Source: Pseudomonas sp. PDM05
GTDB taxonomy: Bacteria > Pseudomonadota > Gammaproteobacteria > Pseudomonadales > Pseudomonadaceae
NCBI RefSeq assembly: GCF_014851685.1
Contig: NZ_JACVAC010000019.1
Coordinates: 1 to 64,000 of the forward strand
Length of the DNA stretch: 64,000 nucleotides
Direction: 5' to 3'
The notes beneath the pieces are model-generated. The model worked only from the letters and a program-made list of their open reading frames with translations. It was not told the DNA's origin and did no database searches. Shown here one piece after another: positions 58,518 through 64,000 of the stretch (within the stretch, counting starts at the first letter, position 1; every line of letters begins with the position of its first letter). The position numbers and the translations under genes were made by a program.

Positions 58518-59650
58518 TGCCTGAACACACCGCTCACACCGCCCGGCGCGACTACAGCCTCACTGGCCCCGAAGCCGCCCGCGCCGCTGAAAAAGGCCTG
58601 GTCTCGGCCAGCTGGTATCAATCACCGATTTCCCGTAAACGCATGAAAGAACTGATGCAACGCCGCGACGGCCCGGCCTTGCGCGACACCGCCCTGTGGT
58701 TCGTCGCGCTGTTTGCCAGCGGCTTTGGCGGCTACTGGTTCTGGGGCTCCTGGGCCTGCGTGCCGTTCTTCATGGTGTATGGCGTGCTCTACGGCACGGC
58801 GTCCAACCCGCGTTGGCACGAGACCGGCCACGGCACCGCGTTCAAGACCCGCTGGATGAACGACGTGCTCTATCAGGTCGCCAGCTTCATGTGCATCTTC
58901 GAGCCCCACGTGTGGCGCTGGAGCCATGCGCGGCACCACACCGACACCATCGTCGTCGGCCGCGACCCGGAGATCGTCGAGCCGCGCCCGCCGAGCTTTC
59001 TGATGATGTGCCTGAGCCTGTTCAACCTGCCCCTGGCCTGGAAAACCTTCAGCGGCGTGGCGCGTCACGCCGCCGGCAAGATGAGTGCCCAGGAGGCCGA
59101 CTTCATTCCTGAGTCCGAGTGGCCCAAGGTATTCCGCGCCGCCCGTGTCTGGCTGGCGATCTACGCCGTGGTCATCGGCACCGCGCTGTACCTGCACAGC
59201 TGGTTGCCGCTGATGCTGATCGGTTTGCCGAGCATCTACGGTGCCTGGCTCGGCTACCTGTTCGGCCTGACCCAGCACGTGGGCCTCGCCGAAGACGTCC
59301 TCGACCACCGCAGCAATTGCCGCACCATCTACATGAACCCTGTGCTGCGCTTTATCTACATGGACATGAACTACCACCTCGAACACCACATGTACCCGAT
59401 GGTGCCGTACCACGCCCTCGAGCAACTGCACGCAGAGATCCGCGGTGACTGCCCGCCGCCGTACGCCAACCTCTTCGAGGCCTACAAGGAAATCCTGCCG
59501 ACGATCTGGAAGCAACGCAGCGACCCCACCTACTTCATCCAACGCCCGATTCCCGGCGCGCCTGTTGTAGTGAGCGAGCTTGCTCGCGCTGGGCTGCGAA
59601 GCAGCCCCAATGACGCCCCCGCGTTTTTCCAGACAAATCCCGATAGCTGA
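58517..59650 (+). CDS. mocD: membrane di-iron oxygenase, fatty-acid-desaturase family (MocD-like)
   Basis: A 377-residue integral membrane di-iron enzyme. The histidine boxes are H101-ETG-H105, H137-AR-HH141 and H287-LE-HH291, and four hydrophobic segments lie around 58-95, 120, 160-180 and 208-250. The rhizobial mocD product, working with MocE and MocF, is needed to use 3-O-methyl-scyllo-inosamine, which suggests oxidative O-demethylation. Here the same three genes follow in order. Residues 351-377 are encoded by the REPIN at 59567, so the original C-terminus was changed. Substrate here is inferred. Confidence 0.8.
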   Translation: MPEHTAHTARRDYSLTGPEAARAAEKGLVSASWYQSPISRKRMKELMQRRDGPALRDTALWFVALFASGFGGYWFWGSWACVPFFMVYGVLYGTASNPRWHETGHGTAFKTRWMNDVLYQVASFMCIFEPHVWRWSHARHHTDTIVVGRDPEIVEPRPPSFLMMCLSLFNLPLAWKTFSGVARHAAGKMSAQEADFIPESEWPKVFRAARVWLAIYAVVIGTALYLHSWLPLMLIGLPSIYGAWLGYLFGLTQHVGLAEDVLDHRSNCRTIYMNPVLRFIYMDMNYHLEHHMYPMVPYHALEQLHAEIRGDCPPPYANLFEAYKEILPTIWKQRSDPTYFIQRPIPGAPVVVSELARAGLRSSPNDAPAFFQTNPDS

Positions 59651-59696
59651 TCCTCGGGCCGCTTCGCAGCCCTGCGCGAGCAAGCGCGCTCACTAC
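59567..59696. repeat. REPIN-like palindrome invading the 3' end of the oxygenase gene
   Basis: The arms GTAGTGAGCGAGCTTGCTCG and CGAGCAAGCGCGCTCACTAC are near-inverse. Inner GGGCTGCGAAGCAGCCC and GGGCCGCTTCGCAGCCC are also inverted. The first 84 bases are translated as the tail of the oxygenase; the rest fills the space before the ferredoxin gene. Confidence 0.85.
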
Positions 59697-59725
59697 AACA
59701 AGCTCGTTCACCACGAGGAACTACC

Positions 59726-60046
59726 ATGAACGATCAATGGATCGACGTCTGCGCCGTGGGCGAAATTGACGAAGAAGACGTGCTGCGCTTCGACCATGGC
59801 GCACACACTTATGCGGTGTATCGCTCGGCCGAGAATGAATTTTTTGCCACGGCCGGCCTGTGCACCCACGAGAAAATCCACCTCGCCGACGGCCTGGTGA
59901 TGGACCACGTGATCGAATGCCCCAAGCACAACGGACGCTTTGATTACCGTACCGGCAAAGCCATGGGCGCGCCGGTGTGCGTCAACCTCAAGACCTACCC
60001 GGTACGGGTCGAAGCGGGGCGGGTGTTGCTCGCCGTCACGGTGTGA
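59726..60046 (+). CDS. mocE: Rieske-type ferredoxin (MocE-like)
   Basis: A 106-residue soluble Rieske protein with C46-T-H48 and C65-PK-H68 binding one [2Fe-2S] cluster. Size and spacing fit the ferredoxin component of oxygenases. It would carry electrons from the reductase at 60049 to the membrane oxygenase. GAGGAA precedes the ATG, and the reductase gene follows after two bases. Confidence 0.88.
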   Translation: MNDQWIDVCAVGEIDEEDVLRFDHGAHTYAVYRSAENEFFATAGLCTHEKIHLADGLVMDHVIECPKHNGRFDYRTGKAMGAPVCVNLKTYPVRVEAGRVLLAVTV

Positions 60047-60048
60047 CG

Positions 60049-61248
60049 ATGAACGCGCCCTTGATTATCGTCGGCGCCGGCCATGCCGGCGGCCGTGCGG
60101 CGCTGACCCTGCGCGAAGAAGGCTACACCGGACGCCTGATCCTGATCGGCGATGAACCGCACCTGCCCTACGAACGGCCGCCGCTGTCCAAGGGGTTGCT
60201 GCAAGGCTGCGTGGACCTGGCCGGCTACAGCCTGTGCGACCGCGAGCGCTTGGCCGCGTTGAACATCGAACATATCGCCGCCAACCCGGTGACTCATTTG
60301 CAGCCCGAGCAACAGCGCCTGCAACTCGCCGACGGCCAGTGGCTGGCTTACGCCGGCCTGTTGCTGGCCACTGGCGGCCGGGCGCGGCGTTTGCCCCAGG
60401 CCCAGGCCAACGTGTTGTACCTGCGCACCCACGATGAAGCCTTGGCCTTGCGCGGCGCGCTGCGGCCCGGCACACGGCTGGTGGTGGTCGGTGGCGGGTT
60501 TATCGGCCTGGAAGTGGCGGCGACCGCCCGTGGCCTGGGCTGCGAGGTGACGCTGCTGGAAGCCGGGCCGCGCCTGGCCGGGCGGGTATTACCGCCGGTG
60601 ATCTCGGCGGCGCTGTTGGCGTTGCATCGCCAGCACGGGGTGGATGTGCGCTTGAACGTGGCACTGGAATCGATCCAGGCCGATGCCGTGCAGTTGGTCG
60701 ATGGGCAGTTGTTGCCGTGCGACCTGGTGGTGGTGGGCATCGGCATGCAGCCGAACATCGAACTCGCGGCGGCGGCCGGGCTGGAAGTGGGGCAGGGTAT
60801 TCGTGTCGATGCGCAGTTGCGCACCAGCGCGGCGCATATCTATGCGGCGGGCGATGTATGTGAGTTCCGCCTCGACGGCCTGTACCAGCGCCAGGAAACC
60901 TGGCGCAACGCCGAAGCCCAGGGCCGGCATGCGGCGTTGAACCTGCTCGGGCGCCAGTTGCCCTTCGATGCGCTGCCCGGTTTCTGGTCCGACCAGTACG
61001 ATTGGGGCTTGCTCACCGTGGGCGTGATGACGCCGACTGTGGTCACTCGGCCATTGCCCGGCGGCGCGCTGTTGCTGTTCTACCTGGACGCCGAGTCCCG
61101 CATGCAAGGCGCTTGCGGTTGGGCGCCCGGCAACGGCGCGGCCAAGGACATCAAGCTCTGCGAACGCCTGATCGGCGCGCATATCGCGCTCGACACGGCC
61201 AGCCTGGCCGACCCCGAAGTGTCCCTCAAACAGTTGCTGCGAGGCTGA
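60049..61248 (+). CDS. mocF: NAD(P)H:ferredoxin reductase, FAD-dependent (MocF-like)
   Basis: A 399-residue reductase of the oxygenase-coupled pyridine-nucleotide-disulfide family. It has FAD motif 'IIVGAGHAGGRAALTLRE', 'YERPPLSKGLL', NAD motif 'VVVGGGFIGLEVAATARG' and 'IYAAGDVCEF'. It shuttles electrons from NAD(P)H to the Rieske protein. ATG 60049 is two bases behind the ferredoxin stop, and the isomerase gene begins one base after its own stop. Confidence 0.88.
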   Translation: MNAPLIIVGAGHAGGRAALTLREEGYTGRLILIGDEPHLPYERPPLSKGLLQGCVDLAGYSLCDRERLAALNIEHIAANPVTHLQPEQQRLQLADGQWLAYAGLLLATGGRARRLPQAQANVLYLRTHDEALALRGALRPGTRLVVVGGGFIGLEVAATARGLGCEVTLLEAGPRLAGRVLPPVISAALLALHRQHGVDVRLNVALESIQADAVQLVDGQLLPCDLVVVGIGMQPNIELAAAAGLEVGQGIRVDAQLRTSAAHIYAAGDVCEFRLDGLYQRQETWRNAEAQGRHAALNLLGRQLPFDALPGFWSDQYDWGLLTVGVMTPTVVTRPLPGGALLLFYLDAESRMQGACGWAPGNGAAKDIKLCERLIGAHIALDTASLADPEVSLKQLLRG

Positions 61249-61249
61249 G

Positions 61250-62068
61250 ATGCGCCAATTCCTGGTATTCCAATCCCTGTGGGCGATGCAAACCGAGCCC
61301 GGCCCTCTGGACGTGCAACTGGACCGCATCAAAGCTGCGGGTTTCGACGGCATCACCGACCACTACTGCAAGCCCGCCGATGTCGCCCGCCTGCACGCCG
61401 CCGCCTCGGCCAGGGGCTTGCAGATCGAGGGCCAACTGTTCCCGCAATCGGTGGATGACCTGGCCGCTGCACTGGATGTGATCAGCCGCTACGGCTGTCA
61501 CCATCTCACTTTGCAGGCCGACGTGCGCCCGCGTACGCAGTCCGAGGCGGCACGCTTGGTCGAAGGCTGGCAGCGCCTGGCCGAGCAGGTGGACTTTCCG
61601 GTGCTGCTGGAAACCCACCGTTATCGGCTGACCAACGACCTGCACTTCACCCTCGATCTGCTCGCGCAAATGCCGGATTTGCAGCTGCTGGCCGACCTGT
61701 CCCACTACGTGGTCGGGCGCGAACTGCCGGAGCCGGGTGCCGTGGAAGACGATGAACAGATCCGCACGATCCTGCGCCATAGTTGGGGGTTTCATGGGCG
61801 TGTGGCGAGCAGTGAACAGGTGCAGGTTTCGCTGGACTTTCCCCAGCACCAACCCTGGGTGCAGCGCTTCACCGAGTGGTGGCGCTACGGGATCGAAGAC
61901 TGGCTGGCGCGGCCCGACACGCCGCACAGCCTGTCCTTCACCTGCGAGCTGGGCCCGCCGCCGTATGCCATCACCGGCGCAGACGGTCGCGAGATCAGTG
62001 ATCGCTGGAGCGAGGCCTTGAAGCTGCAAGCGTTGATCCGCGAGGTGTGGCGCAACTGTCAGAAATGA
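61250..62068 (+). CDS. TIM-barrel sugar/cyclitol isomerase (MocC-like position)
   Basis: A 272-residue xylose-isomerase-like TIM barrel. Putative metal residues are in 'VLLETHRYR', 'LLADLSHYVVG' and 'FTCELGPPPYAITG'. Similar enzymes include IolE and MocC, which act on inosose intermediates. Its one-base spacing after the reductase shows that it belongs to the oxygenase operon, but sequence alone does not give the reaction. It is not closely alike to the Hyi-type enzyme at 53353. Confidence 0.75.
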   Translation: MRQFLVFQSLWAMQTEPGPLDVQLDRIKAAGFDGITDHYCKPADVARLHAAASARGLQIEGQLFPQSVDDLAAALDVISRYGCHHLTLQADVRPRTQSEAARLVEGWQRLAEQVDFPVLLETHRYRLTNDLHFTLDLLAQMPDLQLLADLSHYVVGRELPEPGAVEDDEQIRTILRHSWGFHGRVASSEQVQVSLDFPQHQPWVQRFTEWWRYGIEDWLARPDTPHSLSFTCELGPPPYAITGADGREISDRWSEALKLQALIREVWRNCQK

Positions 62069-62118
62069 TCTGCTAATCTGCGCGGGTTTAATCTCGCCCT
62101 TTAGTCTGGACGTTCACC

Positions 62119-63081
62119 ATGACCCCATCCTCTGTTTTGCCACCTCTGGAACCGCAGTCGGTGTGCCACCCGATCACCCGCAGCGCAATTTTCATGGTCG
62201 CCACCTTGACGCCCGGCAATGTCGATACGGTGCGCGCCTGGTGCGCCGACATCGCCGGGTTGGTGCGCTCGGTGGGCAAGCGCGTGCCGGACGGCAATCT
62301 CACCTGTGTCTGCGGGTTTGGCTCGGATGCCTGGGACCGGCTGTTCGGTGCGCCACGCCCGGCGGCGCTGCATCCGTTTCGCGAGTTTGGGGTGCAGGGG
62401 CGCATGGCCGTCGCGACGCCGGGGGATATCCTGCTGCATATCCGCGCCGAGCAGATGGACCTGTGTTTCGAACTGGCCACCCAGTTGATGGCGGCGCTGG
62501 GGGATAGCGTCAAGGTGGTGGACGAGGTCCAGGGTTTCCGCTACTTCGATATGCGCAGCATCATCGGCTTTGTCGACGGCACCGAGAACCCGGTGGGGCG
62601 CAAGGCCGAAGGCTTCACCCTTGTCGGTGATGAGGACAGCGAATTCCGCGGTGGCAGCTACGTGCTGGTGCAGAAGTACCTGCACAACATGAACGCCTGG
62701 AACGGCCTGACGGTGGAGGCCCAGGAGAAGGTGATCGGGCGCACCAAGCTGGCGGATATCGAGTTGGATGACCAGGCCAAGCCGAGCAACGCCCACAGTG
62801 CGCTGACGGTGATTACCGACGAGGACGGCAATGAGGTGAAGATCCTGCGCGACAACATGCCCTTTGGGCGGCCTGGGGCGGGGGAGTTCGGCACCTATTT
62901 CATCGGCTACGCGCGCTCGCCGCAGCCGCTGGAATTGATGCTGGAGAATATGTTTGTCGGGCGGCCGGTAGGCAACTATGACCGCTTGCTGGATTTCAGT
63001 ACGGCGGTGACGGGTGGGTTGTTTTTTGTGCCGTCGGCTGACCTGCTGGAAGAACTGGCCGATCGAAGCGGCGGCCTCTAA
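62119..63081 (+). CDS. DyP-type heme peroxidase (class B, YfeX-like)
   Basis: A 320-residue dye-decolorising peroxidase. The distal motif GxxDG is in 'GFVDGTENP' (150-158), proximal heme ligand H226 in 'SNAHSAL', and distal R244 in 'ILRDNMPFG'. No signal or Tat peptide, so cytoplasmic; no encapsulin tail was recognised at the C-terminus. It stands 50 bases after the isomerase and may have its own promoter. Confidence 0.9.
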   Translation: MTPSSVLPPLEPQSVCHPITRSAIFMVATLTPGNVDTVRAWCADIAGLVRSVGKRVPDGNLTCVCGFGSDAWDRLFGAPRPAALHPFREFGVQGRMAVATPGDILLHIRAEQMDLCFELATQLMAALGDSVKVVDEVQGFRYFDMRSIIGFVDGTENPVGRKAEGFTLVGDEDSEFRGGSYVLVQKYLHNMNAWNGLTVEAQEKVIGRTKLADIELDDQAKPSNAHSALTVITDEDGNEVKILRDNMPFGRPGAGEFGTYFIGYARSPQPLELMLENMFVGRPVGNYDRLLDFSTAVTGGLFFVPSADLLEELADRSGGL

Positions 63082-63098
63082 AACAACTCAGTCCAACT

Positions 63099-63202
63099 GT
63101 GGGAGCGGGCTTTTGTGGGAGCGGGCTTGCTCGCGAATACGGTGTGCCAGTCGCTGAATAGGTTGACTGATCCACCGCTTTCGCGAGCAAGCCCGCTCCC
63201 AC
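63099..63202. repeat. REPIN-like palindrome with duplicated left arm
   Basis: GTGGGAGCGGGCTT occurs twice at the left (63099 and 63115) before a normal unit ending in AAGCCCGCTCCCAC at 63202. It lies between convergent DyP and uppP genes. Confidence 0.87.
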
Positions 63203-63231
63203 ATTGGATTGGATGTGCTTTCGCAATGGAG

Positions 63232-64000
63232 TCAGCTCAGCAGGCCAGTGCTGACCGCCACAATCAGAAACACCCCCAATAACGCCCGGTAGATCACAAA
63301 CGGCCAGGTCGAGAACCGCTCCAAAAACTTCATCAGCCCCCAGATCGCAAAAAACGCCGAGACGCTCGCCACCACCAGGCCAAACAACAGATGCGGCCAG
63401 GCATGCGCGGGCAAGTCGGCGCGCAGCAGTACCCACAGCTCCTTCAACCCGGCGAGGGCAATGGCCGGCAGGCCCAGCAGAAAGGAGAAACGCGCCGCTT
63501 CTTCACGCTTGAAGTTGAGGAACAGTGCGGCGGTGAGGGTGGAACCCGAGCGCGATACCCCCGGAATCAAAGCACCAATCTGCGCAATGCCGACGATCAG
63601 CGCATCGCGCAGGCGCATCTCACCCATCTCCCGGGTGTGGCGTGCGCGTACTTCTGCGACGGCCAGCAGCACCGCCATGACCACGCAGGAAATGCCGATC
63701 ACCATCAACCCACGCAACGGCGAGTTGCATGCGTTCAAGGTCGAAGACAGCGCCAACCCGGCAATCCCGATGGGTATCGTCGCCAGCACAATCGCCACGG
63801 CCAGCTTGAACCAGCGGTCGTTGTAGTCGCCCCGACGCACTGCGCCGATGCTGCCGGTGGTGACTTGGTGCACGTCGCGCCAGAAATAGCTGACCACCGC
63901 CGCCAGCGCCGCCAGCTGCATCGCCGCCGAAAACGCCGAGCCTGGGTCCTGCCAGCCGAGCAGGGCGGGGACCACGCGCATGTGGGCGGTGGACGACACC
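63232..64000 (-). CDS. uppP: undecaprenyl-diphosphatase (UppP/BacA), partial
   Basis: 255 residues of an integral membrane phosphatase whose N-terminus lies beyond the window. The first visible residues 'SSTAHMRVVPALLGWQDPGS' belong to the conserved (E/Q)XXXE-PXSSTAH region, and 'GALIPGVSRSGSTLTAALFL' is the second conserved motif. It recycles undecaprenyl phosphate for cell-wall synthesis and gives bacitracin tolerance. Confidence 0.9.
   Translation of the reverse strand, partial: VSSTAHMRVVPALLGWQDPGSAFSAAMQLAALAAVVSYFWRDVHQVTTGSIGAVRRGDYNDRWFKLAVAIVLATIPIGIAGLALSSTLNACNSPLRGLMVIGISCVVMAVLLAVAEVRARHTREMGEMRLRDALIVGIAQIGALIPGVSRSGSTLTAALFLNFKREEAARFSFLLGLPAIALAGLKELWVLLRADLPAHAWPHLLFGLVVASVSAFFAIWGLMKFLERFSTWPFVIYRALLGVFLIVAVSTGLLS

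Noticed and set aside
52407..62068. Complete myo-inositol (iol) cluster
   Set aside because: No iolB, iolC, iolD or transporter channel genes are present; only peripheral functions are seen.

Overview
The window is chromosomal DNA of a Pseudomonas of the P. fluorescens lineage. The evidence is high GC with GC-rich third codon positions, a dauBAR operon, a XenA-type reductase, a membrane PQQ glucose dehydrogenase next to an OprB porin, A-rich Crc/Hfq-type target motifs before sugar operons, and many REPIN-like paired palindromes between genes. No rRNA, tRNA, CRISPR array, insertion sequence or prophage was seen. Almost everything is import and oxidation of sugars, sugar acids and cyclitols, with a small amino-acid and signalling content.

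Layout. 1-2538: REP repeats, a TIM-barrel sugar isomerase and a divergent LacI regulator. 2643-6294: a basic amino-acid binding protein and dauR-dauA-dauB (D-arginine racemisation through 2-ketoarginine). 6363-8923: a LysR regulator divergent from mmsA/iolA. 9040-9640: a small DUF3077/DUF6124-like gene with a structured leader. 9816-16316: D-xylose module xylH-xylG-xylF-xylA with divergent xylR. 16313-18497: a LuxR/LuxI quorum-sensing pair with a clear lux box, the luxI gene being followed at 12 bp by a PlsC-type acyltransferase. 18494-22224: oprB and gcd. 22490-28663: threonate/tetronate pathway (ltnD-like dehydrogenase, otnK, otnC, a GntP permease, otnI, a DeoR regulator). 28758-33308: an amino-acid type chemoreceptor, a bestrophin, an ArsR regulator and xenA. 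33521-37154: a TonB siderophore receptor and an unknown membrane-anchored beta-propeller protein. 37277-50535: a complete oxidative (non-phosphorylative) L-arabinose pathway with AraFGH importer and a GntR regulator that seems to share one operator between two promoters. 50688-52250: two glutathione-transferase-fold genes.

52407-62068 is the most unusual part. It holds a periplasmic cyclitol/sugar-binding protein, a hydroxypyruvate-isomerase-like enzyme and a Gfo/Idh/MocA dehydrogenase in one leftward operon, with a textbook sigma-54 promoter and a divergent sigma-54 activator. A LacI regulator follows, and divergent from it a rightward operon of a membrane di-iron oxygenase, a Rieske ferredoxin, a ferredoxin reductase and a second TIM-barrel isomerase. 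This gene set matches the rhizobial rhizopine genes mocA, mocB, mocD, mocE, mocF (and a mocC-like isomerase). I read it as a locus for O-demethylation and oxidation of a methylated inositol or inosamine. The substrate is not proven by sequence. The window closes with a DyP peroxidase and a partial uppP.

Starts were moved inward from the longest open frame where homology, a Shine-Dalgarno sequence or a 4-base overlap with the upstream gene supported it. All functions are read from sequence and family knowledge; no database search was run.
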